64,000 nt of DNA, taken from assembly GCA_017466365.1 (NCBI GenBank), contig JAFTUG010000011.1:124001-188000 (forward strand), read 5' to 3'. The DNA comes from Clostridia bacterium (GTDB lineage Bacteria > Bacillota > Clostridia > Oscillospirales > Acutalibacteraceae). The translations under genes and the position numbers were made by a program. The first letter of the stretch is position 1. Every line of letters begins with the position of its first letter. The notes beneath the pieces are model-generated. The model ran no database searches and was not told the DNA's origin. It saw only the letters and a list, made by a program, of their open reading frames with translations. This document shows, one piece after another, positions 1-7,244 of the stretch.

Positions 1-23
1 GGGTAAACCTTTGTTTTTTCCAT
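1..23 (-). CDS. N-terminal fragment of a minus-strand gene cut by the window edge
   Basis: Only the first seven codons are inside the window, reading MEKTKVY on the minus strand. The ATG is the complement of 21-23 and is preceded, at 7 nt spacing, by AAAGGAC (complement of 31-37), a good ribosome binding site, which is why I call it a gene start. The product cannot be assigned from seven residues; DUF362-type ferredoxin-like proteins of Clostridia begin similarly, but that is a guess. Confidence 0.5.
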
Positions 24-211
24 GTTAAACGTCCTTTCGATTTGGTTTGTAATGCTTATCGAATGAAAAGCGAAAAATTAATGATACCCATATGAAAGTA
101 TTATTGCACGGCAAATATGGAAAAAACTGTCATTTTTTCATTGAAAATTCCGATACGGACAAAAAATTTTTTGTAAAATTGATAATAATACTGTTCAATT
201 GCATATTTTTA

Positions 212-220
212 TGTTATAAT
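212..220 (+). promoter_or_regulatory. Extended -10 promoter of rlmB
   Basis: TGT-TATAAT at 212-220 is a consensus extended -10 element. No good -35 hexamer is visible at 16-18 nt upstream, as is common for TGn promoters. It lies 37 nt ahead of the rlmB start. The remainder of 24-257 is AT-rich and shows no other gene. Confidence 0.55.
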
Positions 221-257
221 AACGTGATTATAGTTGAAAATAGGAGGAGTCTGCTCT

Positions 258-1001
258 ATGGAAATGCAGAATGAGCGTCAGGGGCTTATTATCGGACGCA
301 ATGCCGTTGCGGAAGCTCTCAAAAGCGGCAGGGCAATTGACTGCCTTATGGTCGCAAAGGGAGAAAGAGGCGGCTCCGTGGGTAAAATCATCGGACAGTG
401 CCGTGACAGAGGCATTGTAGTTAAAGAAACGGATAAAAGAAAGCTTGATAAAATCTGCGAGGGCGAAAATCATCAGGGTGTTGCCGCATGGGCGGCGGTG
501 CATGAATATTCGTCAATCGATGATATTCTCGAAAATGCAAAATCAAAGGGTGAAGCACCTTTTGTTATCATATGTGACGAAATCGAGGACCCCCACAATC
601 TCGGTGCGATTATCAGAACAGCCGATGCCTGCGGTGCTCACGGAATAATCATTCCCAAAAGACGAGGCGTTGCGCTGACATATGCGGTAGGCAAGGTTTC
701 TGCGGGTGCGGTTGAATATGTGCCCGTTGCAAGAGTTTCAAACCTGCCCTCCGCCATCGATGAGCTAAAGGAAAAGGGCTTTTGGATTTACGGAGCCGAT
801 ATGGACGGCACAAGCTGGGATAAGCAGGATTATTCGGGCAGCGTTGCGCTTGTTGTAGGCTCGGAAGGCAAGGGAATGGGCAGACTCGTAAAGGATAAAT
901 GCGATTTTATAGTTTCCCTGCCGATGAAAGGAAAAATCAACTCTCTCAACGCCTCCGTGGCGGCAGGAATTTTAATGTACGAAATTGCAAAACACAGGTA
1001 G
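258..1001 (+). CDS. rlmB: 23S rRNA (guanosine-2'-O-)-methyltransferase RlmB
   Basis: This SPOUT-fold methyltransferase of the TrmH/SpoU family is predicted to methylate the ribose of G2251 (E. coli numbering) in the peptidyl-transferase loop of 23S rRNA using SAM. The 247-aa length fits the family. The N-terminal third is the L30e-like substrate-binding domain (IIGRNAVAEALKSG); the C-terminal part has the three SPOUT motifs NLGAIIRTADACG, VVGSEGKGM and LPMKGKINSLNASVAAG. I place the start at 258 because TAGGAGGA at 241-248 sits about 10 nt upstream; an in-frame ATG at 234 has no ribosome site and overlaps this one. A TrmH paralogue with another rRNA or tRNA target cannot be excluded. The following gene starts at the next base. 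Confidence 0.9.
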   Translation: MEMQNERQGLIIGRNAVAEALKSGRAIDCLMVAKGERGGSVGKIIGQCRDRGIVVKETDKRKLDKICEGENHQGVAAWAAVHEYSSIDDILENAKSKGEAPFVIICDEIEDPHNLGAIIRTADACGAHGIIIPKRRGVALTYAVGKVSAGAVEYVPVARVSNLPSAIDELKEKGFWIYGADMDGTSWDKQDYSGSVALVVGSEGKGMGRLVKDKCDFIVSLPMKGKINSLNASVAAGILMYEIAKHR

Positions 1002-3857
1002 GTGAATGAATTGAGCGATTATTTAAACAATAACTCGGGTGACAGCGAGCTTGATGCGATTCTTGCCGAGGTCAGGAAATCAAAGGATGCGCAGTCGGAG
1101 CCTTTATCCGAAGAGCCCTCGAAAACCTGGTCGCTTGACGATATCGACAGGCTGATTGCCGGAGCAAACGGTGAGGAATATGTTCCGAAGCCGAAAAAAG
1201 AGCCGACTCCCGACGAGGATTTTGAAAGAATACTCAGCCGTGAGTTCGATACGGGCATATTCACCGTCAAGCCTCTTGCACAGGATAAGCCCGAAAAGAA
1301 AGAAATGCAGGATATTTCCTCCATGTCGTCCGATTCTGAAATGGACGGTCAGGAAAAATTCTTTGAAGCGGAGGAAATCGACGATTTTGACGAGTCTCTG
1401 TTTGAAATAGAAACCGTAATCGTTCCCGAGGATATCCCTGCCCCTCCCGCACCGATGTTTGCATGGCAGGAAACTGAAAAGAAGGAAGAGAAGAAGGAAG
1501 AGAAAAAATCCTCCGAAATAAAAACCTTCTATGAAGGAGAAATTCCCGCCTCGGAATTCTTCGGTCAGCCCGAGGAAAAGCAGGAGCATATAACAGAAAA
1601 TGATTATAAAACCCGATTCTTCTCAAAGCTCGTGCTTGAGCATACGGCGGAAATCGAGCTTCCCGAGGAGGAGGGTCCCGTTGACAGGTCGGGAATAGTA
1701 ATCGAGAAAACGGGCGCAGAGACCGAAAGCGGTCTTGAAGCCATGCCCAGAGTCCATGCAGCGGAGGATATAAAGGAAGTTGTTGACGAAAAAACCCGCA
1801 TCATGGAAAAGGTAGGCTCATCCGATAAAAAGGAAGAGCAGGCGGGCGATGACGTTGAGGGTCAGATAGTCCTCACGGGCTTTGACGATGACGATGAGGA
1901 ATTGCCCGAGCAGGATACGGATACCGATGTTGAAGAGAGCCTTTGGGAAAAACGCAAACAGAAGGCAAAAAACTTCAGGCTCGTGAATGCAATTGACCTT
2001 GATTCCGATTTTGAAGGCGATTTTGAAGCGCCTCCCGAGGAGCGTGCAAAGGAAGAAAAGGCACGCAGAAAGAAAGAAAAGCGCATGGAGCTTGAGCAGG
2101 AGGAAGCAAGACCCGTTGCAAACGAATATTCCTCACCTGCCGAACGTGCCGCAATACATACATCATTAAGCGAAAAAAGCAAAAAGGCAGGAATGAGTCT
2201 TTTATTGGTAGGAGCAGTTGAGCTGATTGCGGTTTTGCTCAACATCATCCCCTTCCTTGCCGAAAAGCTTTCAATCGAAACCGAGCTTTTTGTTGCGGGT
2301 TCGGTACCGATGAACGTTATCAATGCCGTGCTTATCATAGCTGCGGCTGCAATAGACAGCGTAAAATTCTTTGACGGAATTACGGGCATTTTAAAACGCA
2401 GAATAACAAGCGATACGGCAATAAGCCTTGCTCTCGTTGTTGCGCTTCTTCAATGCACTCTGGCGGCAGTTATCGGAAGTGAGGGTCCGCAGACGGCGGT
2501 ATTCTCTGCGGCGGCAATAGCGGCTGTGCTTATCGGAAAAATCGCCGATAAAATGGATGCGCAGAGAATTCTCGGCAATTTTGAGGTATGCGCCTATAAA
2601 TATGAGCATAATATGTATGCAGTGCACCCGATTGAAAACGAATCCGAGATTTTTGAGCTTGGCAGAGGTCTTATGATGGGCAATGCAGAGCTTCTCTATT
2701 CTTCAAAGCTCTCTTTCCCCTCCGATTTCATCAAAAATTCAAATGCCGATTCGGGCGAGAAAAAGCTGATGAAAATTCTTATTCCTGCGGCTTTTGCGGC
2801 GGCGGCAATCGTTGCGATAACGGCAGGAATAACCGCAAAGAGCGTTATGACGGCATTCTCCGCATTTACGGGCACCTTCTGCGTATGTGCCCCTGTATTT
2901 TCGGCGTTCATTCCCGCATTCATAATGAGAATTACCAATGCTTCCCTCAATTCCGAGGGCACAATGATAGTAAGCCTCGATGCGGCGGAAAAAACCGCCT
3001 GCGCCAATGCGGTTGTAATGGATTCGGCAGATATCTTTGACCGTTCAAGATGCACCATGCACGGCATGAAGGATTTCAAGAATATCCGTATTGACGATGT
3101 TCTTCTTTATGCGGCGGCAATGGTAATCAAATCGGGCGGACCGATGCGTGAAAGCTTTGAGCAGGTTGTTGACGGCAGGCAGGATTTGCTTCCCCCTGTT
3201 AAGGAGCTTGTTTATGAGGATAAGCTTGGTATTTCCGCAAGAATTCACGGTCAGAAGGTGCTTCTCGGCAACAGAAACATGCTTGTTCACCATAATATCG
3301 AGGTTCCCGAAAAGTCGCTTGAGGAAAGATATTCCCACAGCGGAAGAAAGGTTATCTATCTTGCCGTTGCGGAAAAAATCGCCGCCCTTTTCGTTGTCAG
3401 CTATGCGGTTGACAAAAACCTCACGGGTTATTTCAAGGCACTCGAAAATAACGGAATTCAGGTGCTTGTACGCACCAACGACGTTAACGTAACAGAGGAG
3501 CTTATTTCAAAGAGCTTCGGCATGCCGCAGGAGAATTTCAAAATTCTCTCCTCCGTTGCGGGCAGACTTTTCAAGAGAAGAAGAGAAGCGGTCTGCGACA
3601 GACTGCCCTCGGCTATTGTTCACGACGGCACGGCATATTCAATGCTCAAATCCGTTGCGGCAGCCTGCTCAATCGGCTCGGGCATAAAGCTCGGCTCGAT
3701 AATCCAGATAATATTGAGCGTGCTCGGCTTTGCTCTCTGCATGGCGCTTTACTGCACCTCGGCCGGAGCCGTTCTCAACGGAATAACAGCCGCTTTGTTC
3801 ATCGGAGCAGGGCTTGCGATATCCGCAGGAGCAATGTTTTTTGGCAAAATCAAATAA
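1002..3857 (+). CDS. Large membrane protein resembling a catalytically dead P-type (P1B-like) ATPase
   Basis: A 951-aa protein in two parts. Residues 1 to about 390 are highly acidic, Glu/Lys-rich and probably disordered. The rest has hydrophobic segments near 397-418, 428-450, 469-488, 497-513, then 592-612 and 625-643, then 897-916 and 925-948: the 4+2+2 layout of heavy-metal P1B ATPases. CAPVFSAFIPAFIM aligns with the CPC-containing helix, and VLLGNRNMLVHHNIEVP plus GRKVIYLAVAEKIAALFVV resemble the nucleotide-binding domain. The phosphorylation motif DKTGTLT is replaced by DSADIFD (D674), no TGE motif is seen in the short actuator region, and GDGxNDAPAL is reduced to HDGTAYSML. I infer a non-transporting pseudo-ATPase. 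GTG at 1002 is adjacent to the rlmB stop; TTG at 1011 is an alternative with AGGTG better spaced. Confidence 0.7.
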   Translation: MNELSDYLNNNSGDSELDAILAEVRKSKDAQSEPLSEEPSKTWSLDDIDRLIAGANGEEYVPKPKKEPTPDEDFERILSREFDTGIFTVKPLAQDKPEKKEMQDISSMSSDSEMDGQEKFFEAEEIDDFDESLFEIETVIVPEDIPAPPAPMFAWQETEKKEEKKEEKKSSEIKTFYEGEIPASEFFGQPEEKQEHITENDYKTRFFSKLVLEHTAEIELPEEEGPVDRSGIVIEKTGAETESGLEAMPRVHAAEDIKEVVDEKTRIMEKVGSSDKKEEQAGDDVEGQIVLTGFDDDDEELPEQDTDTDVEESLWEKRKQKAKNFRLVNAIDLDSDFEGDFEAPPEERAKEEKARRKKEKRMELEQEEARPVANEYSSPAERAAIHTSLSEKSKKAGMSLLLVGAVELIAVLLNIIPFLAEKLSIETELFVAGSVPMNVINAVLIIAAAAIDSVKFFDGITGILKRRITSDTAISLALVVALLQCTLAAVIGSEGPQTAVFSAAAIAAVLIGKIADKMDAQRILGNFEVCAYKYEHNMYAVHPIENESEIFELGRGLMMGNAELLYSSKLSFPSDFIKNSNADSGEKKLMKILIPAAFAAAAIVAITAGITAKSVMTAFSAFTGTFCVCAPVFSAFIPAFIMRITNASLNSEGTMIVSLDAAEKTACANAVVMDSADIFDRSRCTMHGMKDFKNIRIDDVLLYAAAMVIKSGGPMRESFEQVVDGRQDLLPPVKELVYEDKLGISARIHGQKVLLGNRNMLVHHNIEVPEKSLEERYSHSGRKVIYLAVAEKIAALFVVSYAVDKNLTGYFKALENNGIQVLVRTNDVNVTEELISKSFGMPQENFKILSSVAGRLFKRRREAVCDRLPSAIVHDGTAYSMLKSVAAACSIGSGIKLGSIIQIILSVLGFALCMALYCTSAGAVLNGITAALFIGAGLAISAGAMFFGKIK

Positions 3858-3872
3858 TTTTGCAAAAAACAC

Positions 3873-3901
3873 TTGACAAACCGTCGATTATGTATTAAAA
3901 T
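3873..3901 (+). promoter_or_regulatory. Sigma-A promoter of the infC-rpmI-rplT operon
   Basis: TTGACA at 3873-3878 and TAAAAT at 3896-3901 are separated by exactly 17 nt. Transcription should start near 3908 and run into a leader of about 165 nt before infC. Confidence 0.8.
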
Positions 3902-3907
3902 GACTTG

Positions 3908-4073
3908 CACAATAAAGCAGAGCAGGTTTTGCTCTCACCTTCCGGGGAAGTCCCGCGTCGGTCAATAGCTTCTGTTTAATCGGGCTTTTATGCCCGTGAA
4001 AAGCGTTGATTTTATGCGAGGTCGGGGTTTTCCTGCCCTCGCTTTTTTATTTAATTTCAGGAGGTGCTTCAAC
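3908..4073 (+). promoter_or_regulatory. Structured leader of infC-rpmI-rplT (ribosomal-protein attenuation type)
   Basis: The leader holds successive hairpins: GAGCA/TGCTC (3920-3924 with 3930-3934), CGGGC/GCCCG (3981-3985 with 3992-3996) and a terminator at 4016-4048. In Bacillus the orthologous operon is controlled by L20 binding to its leader and promoting a terminator. The position and the presence of a terminator fit that scheme; I did not derive a full L20-leader fold. Confidence 0.6.
4016..4048 (+). terminator. Attenuator terminator in the infC leader
   Basis: GCGAGG at 4016-4021 pairs with CCTCGC at 4037-4042, followed at once by TTTTTT (4043-4048). It lies between the promoter and the AGGAGG of infC, so it can act only as an attenuator for the operon. 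Confidence 0.75.
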
Positions 4074-4592
4074 ATCAGCAAGCAAGAGCAGCAAATCAAT
4101 GAGGAAATCCGTGATAAAGAAATAAGACTTATTTCAGATGACGGCGAGCAGCTCGGCATCATGTCCGCAGCGGAGGCTCTCAAAATTGCCGAAAGCAGAA
4201 ATCTTGACCTTGTTAAGATTGCTCCCATGGCAAAGCCCCCCGTATGCAAGGTTATGGACTACGGTAAGTTCCGATTTGAAAAGGCAAAGAAAGAGAAAGA
4301 AGCAAAGAAAAATCAGAAAACCATCGAGATTAAAGAAATCAGACTTTCTCTCAACATCGATACGCACGATTTCGACACAAAGATTAACCATGCAAAGAAA
4401 TTCATTGCATCGGGTAACAAAGTTAAGGTTTCCATACGTTTCAGAGGCCGTGAAATGGCTCATCCCGAGCTTGGTCACGTTATTATGAACCGCTGTGCAG
4501 AGGCCTGTGCGGATTGCGCTTCGGTTGAAAAGCCCGCAAAGCTTGAGGGCAGACAGATGCTGATGTTCCTGGCTCCGAAAAGCGGTAAATAA
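4074..4592 (+). CDS. infC: Translation initiation factor IF-3, apparently starting at an AUC codon
   Basis: IF-3 binds the 30S subunit, prevents premature joining of 50S and rejects non-canonical start codons. The 172-aa product has the N-terminal domain (INEEIRDKEIRLI, LDLVKIAPMAKPPVCKVMDY), a lysine-rich linker and the C-terminal domain ending LEGRQMLMFLAPKSGK. No ATG, GTG or TTG is available: AGGAGG at 4059-4064 is 9 nt from ATC at 4074, which begins (M)SKQEQQINEE. In-frame ATGs at 3990 and 4014 lie before the attenuator and lack ribosome sites. A rare start codon is a known trait of infC (AUU in E. coli), where IF-3 represses its own translation through it. First gene of an operon with rpmI and rplT. 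Confidence 0.93.
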   Translation: MSKQEQQINEEIRDKEIRLISDDGEQLGIMSAAEALKIAESRNLDLVKIAPMAKPPVCKVMDYGKFRFEKAKKEKEAKKNQKTIEIKEIRLSLNIDTHDFDTKINHAKKFIASGNKVKVSIRFRGREMAHPELGHVIMNRCAEACADCASVEKPAKLEGRQMLMFLAPKSGK

Positions 4593-4635
4593 AAAAGCAA
4601 GAATTATAATGTAAATTATTAAGGAGGAAACAACC

Positions 4636-4833
4636 ATGCCTAAAATTAAGACACACAGCGGCGCAAAGAAGCGCTTCAAACTTTCAAAGAACGGCAAGCC
4701 CATGCGTGCACATGCTTACAAGTCACACATTCTCAACAAGAAGAACACAAAGCGCAAGAGAAATCTTCGCAAGACAACTGTTGCTGACGTAACAAACTGC
4801 AAGCAGATCAAGCGTCTTGTTCCTTATAAATAA
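4636..4833 (+). CDS. rpmI: 50S ribosomal protein L35
   Basis: A 65-aa basic protein beginning [17 protein letters not shown] and ending in the YK typical of L35. It is preceded by AAGGAGGAAA at 4620-4629 and lies in the invariant order infC-rpmI-rplT, so L20 feedback on the leader should control it too. L35 sits at the base of the 50S central protuberance. Confidence 0.97.
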   Translation: MPKIKTHSGAKKRFKLSKNGKPMRAHAYKSHILNKKNTKRKRNLRKTTVADVTNCKQIKRLVPYK

Positions 4834-4881
4834 TTTCGGAACTTTGTAAAACAACTTAAAGATTAACGGAGGATATAAAAA

Positions 4882-5238
4882 ATGGCTCGTATTAAAGGCG
4901 CTATAATGACTCGTAAGAGAAGAAATAAAGTACTCAAGATGGCTAAGGGCTACTACGGCTCAAAGAGCACTCTTTTCAAGACTGCAAAGCAGGCAGTTAT
5001 GAAGAGCGGTAACTATGCTTATATTGGCAGAAAGCAGAAGAAGCGTGATTTCCGTCGTCTTTGGATCACAAGAATTTCAGCAGCTTGCCAGGCAAACGGC
5101 ATGAACTATTCAACATTTATCAACGGTCTCAAGAAGGCTGACATCAGCCTCAACCGCAAGATGCTTGCTGAAATCGCTGTTGCAGATCCCGCAGCATTCA
5201 CTGCTCTTACCGAAAAGGCAAAGGCAGCTCTTAACTAA
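4882..5238 (+). CDS. rplT: 50S ribosomal protein L20
   Basis: This 118-aa protein has the full L20 pattern: [32 protein letters not shown] and the C-terminal block with [19 protein letters not shown]. It binds 23S rRNA early in 50S assembly and in Firmicutes is the repressor acting on its own operon leader, here the hairpins at 3908-4048. It is the last gene of the operon, followed by a strong terminator. Confidence 0.97.
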   Translation: MARIKGAIMTRKRRNKVLKMAKGYYGSKSTLFKTAKQAVMKSGNYAYIGRKQKKRDFRRLWITRISAACQANGMNYSTFINGLKKADISLNRKMLAEIAVADPAAFTALTEKAKAALN

Positions 5239-5252
5239 TCATAGCAATCGGT

Positions 5253-5296
5253 ATCAGAGATGTGGCTCTATGTTACATCTCTGATTATTTGTTTTT
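5253..5296 (+). terminator. Rho-independent terminator of infC-rpmI-rplT
   Basis: A perfect 11-bp stem, ATCAGAGATGT (5253-5263) with ACATCTCTGAT (5275-5285), is followed by TATTTGTTTTT. Confidence 0.85.
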
Positions 5297-5320
5297 ATTA
5301 TATATAAAGGTATCAAATAT

Positions 5321-6106
5321 ATGGTAATGGAAAAAATAACCGCACGCACAAACGATAAAATAAAACACGCAGTTCGTCTTGGAGAAAGTGCTTCACTCCG
5401 CAAAGAGGCAGGGGAATTCTTTCTCGAGGGCGCACGGCTTTGTTTTGATGCCGTTCAGACGGGTATCGAAATAAAGCAGGCGTTTTTTACGGCAAAGGCA
5501 CTTTGGAAATATTCCGAGTATACCGAATGTATAATCGCCAAAAGCGGCATATGCTATGAAATAAGCGCAGAGGTTTCGCAAAAGCTCTCGGACACGGAAA
5601 ATCCGCAGGGAGTTTTCTGCATTTGTGCAATAAGAAACGATGTCTCAACGCAGCTTAATCCCAAAGGTAAATATATCGCCCTTGAAAATCTTCAGGACCC
5701 TTCAAATCTCGGTGCGGTCTGCAGAAGTGCAGAGGCGCTCGGTCTTGACGGTCTTATTGTCAGCGGCGGCTGCGATATTTATAACCCCAAGGCATTGAGA
5801 GCGGCGATGGGTTCATCCTTGAGAATGCCCGTTATAACATCCGATAATCTTCCTGCGCTTCTCAAAGAAGCCGAGGCTCTCGGAATGCAGACTCTCGCTT
5901 CCGTGCCCAGAAGCACGGCAACGGATATACGCAGAATTTCCATGGAGGGCGGAGTTATCTGCTGCGTGGGAAATGAGGGCTCGGGTCTTTCCGAGGAAGC
6001 AATCGGTGCTTGCGGCGCACTTGTAACAATTCCCATGAGCGGCAGAGCGGAATCCTTCAATGCATCTGCTGCTGCGGCAATTCTTGCATGGGAGCTGAAA
6101 AGATGA
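5321..6106 (+). CDS. TrmH-family RNA 2'-O-methyltransferase (YsgA/TsnR-like)
   Basis: A second SPOUT methyltransferase, 261 aa, with the N-terminal substrate-binding region (RKEAGEFFLEGARLC) and the catalytic motifs NLGAVCRSAEALG, CCVGNEGSGLS and IPMSGRAESFNASAAAAIL. B. subtilis carries a homologue (ysgA) close to rplT, matching this context. The nucleotide modified is not deducible. Start at 5321 is preceded by AAAGG at 5306-5310; ATG at 5327 is an alternative. It overlaps dprA by 4 nt (ATGA), so the two are translationally coupled. Confidence 0.88.
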   Translation: MVMEKITARTNDKIKHAVRLGESASLRKEAGEFFLEGARLCFDAVQTGIEIKQAFFTAKALWKYSEYTECIIAKSGICYEISAEVSQKLSDTENPQGVFCICAIRNDVSTQLNPKGKYIALENLQDPSNLGAVCRSAEALGLDGLIVSGGCDIYNPKALRAAMGSSLRMPVITSDNLPALLKEAEALGMQTLASVPRSTATDIRRISMEGGVICCVGNEGSGLSEEAIGACGALVTIPMSGRAESFNASAAAAILAWELKR

Positions 6107-7227
6107 GTATAGGCAAAAAATATTGGATATGGCTTGCAGCCGTACTCGGAGCCGGTGCAAAAACCGAAGAGATATTCACAGCATTCAAATCTCCGCTTGA
6201 AATTTATAACGCAACTCCTGCGGAGAGGCAGCTTGCAGGCGTTTTCACAAGGAAGCAAATCGAAAGATTTTCAACGGAAACTCTCGAGAAAGCCGAGAGA
6301 ATTCTCGCTCTGTGCGAGCGCAACGGCTGGCAGGCAGTAACCCCCGAGGACAGAGAATATCCCGCAGGGCTGCGCAAGCTGCGTGATATGCCGCTTGTGC
6401 TTTATGTTGACGGAGATATAACCTGCGTCAGAGGAAGGGTTATGATTGGCGTTGTCGGCACAAGAAAGCCCGGAGTCGAGAGCATAACAATCACCCATAA
6501 TATCTGCACCGACCTTTCTGCGGCGGGTGCGGTAATCGTAAGCGGCGGTGCTCTCGGAATAGACAGCGCGGCGCACGAAAGTGCAGTTTACGCAGGCGGA
6601 AAAACTGTCTGTGTGCTCGGCTGCGGCTTCGGCGTAAACTATCTCATGGATAATGAGGCGCTTCGCAGGGATATCAGTCGAAACGGTGCGCTTGTTACGG
6701 AATTTCCTCCGAATACCAATGCATCAAAAGCAACCTTCCCGATAAGAAACAGAATTATTTCGGGAATGAGCCATGCGGTGCTTGTTGTTGAGGCGGGCGA
6801 AAAAAGCGGCTCGCTCATAACGGCAAGAACTGCATTCGAGCAGGGCAGAGAGGTTTTTGCAATTCCGGGAAGCGTGCTTTCAAGTGCCTATACCGGCGCA
6901 AACAGGCTTTTGTCTGAAGGAGCAAAGGCGGCAACGAACGCAAGGGAAATGCTTCTTCCCTATTCGCTGATGTATCCCGACAGACTTAACATGAATTTAA
7001 TCGGCACAATAAAATACGGGGAAAGCTTGAGAAAAAAGGAAATTCCCGCAGGTCTTGACCCTGATATGGAGGCGGTTTATAATGTTCTCAATACCGATGC
7101 GCTCCATGTTGACGATATAGTTGCAATGAGCGGTCTCAACCGTTCGGATGCCGTAACCGCAATTATGCAGCTTGAGCTTGCAGGGTTTATAAAGCAAACG
7201 GAAAGCAAGAAATATATTTTAAACTAA
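6103..7227 (+). CDS. dprA: DNA-processing protein DprA
   Basis: DprA/Smf binds incoming single-stranded DNA and loads RecA during natural transformation. The 374-aa protein has an N-terminal helical region, the extended Rossmann fold (GVVGTRKPG, SGGALGIDSAAH, VLGCGFGVNY, FPIRNRIISGMSHAVLVVEA, SGSLITA) and a C-terminal winged helix (VDDIVAMSGLNRSDAVTAIMQLE). The start at 6103 overlaps the preceding TGA; a much longer reading from 6010 would run deep into the methyltransferase gene. dprA followed by topA is a common Firmicute order, and its presence alone does not show competence. Confidence 0.93.
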   Translation: MSIGKKYWIWLAAVLGAGAKTEEIFTAFKSPLEIYNATPAERQLAGVFTRKQIERFSTETLEKAERILALCERNGWQAVTPEDREYPAGLRKLRDMPLVLYVDGDITCVRGRVMIGVVGTRKPGVESITITHNICTDLSAAGAVIVSGGALGIDSAAHESAVYAGGKTVCVLGCGFGVNYLMDNEALRRDISRNGALVTEFPPNTNASKATFPIRNRIISGMSHAVLVVEAGEKSGSLITARTAFEQGREVFAIPGSVLSSAYTGANRLLSEGAKAATNAREMLLPYSLMYPDRLNMNLIGTIKYGESLRKKEIPAGLDPDMEAVYNVLNTDALHVDDIVAMSGLNRSDAVTAIMQLELAGFIKQTESKKYILN

Positions 7228-7244
7228 ATTTAGGAGTCAGATAA

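Noticed and set aside
1104-1589. 161-codon minus-strand ORF rich in Phe/Leu
   Set aside because: Mirror of the Glu/Lys-rich coding region of the pseudo-ATPase.
3990-4073. Upstream in-frame ATG codons (3990, 4014) as the infC start
   Set aside because: They lie before the leader terminator, lack ribosome sites, and the added residues do not match IF-3.
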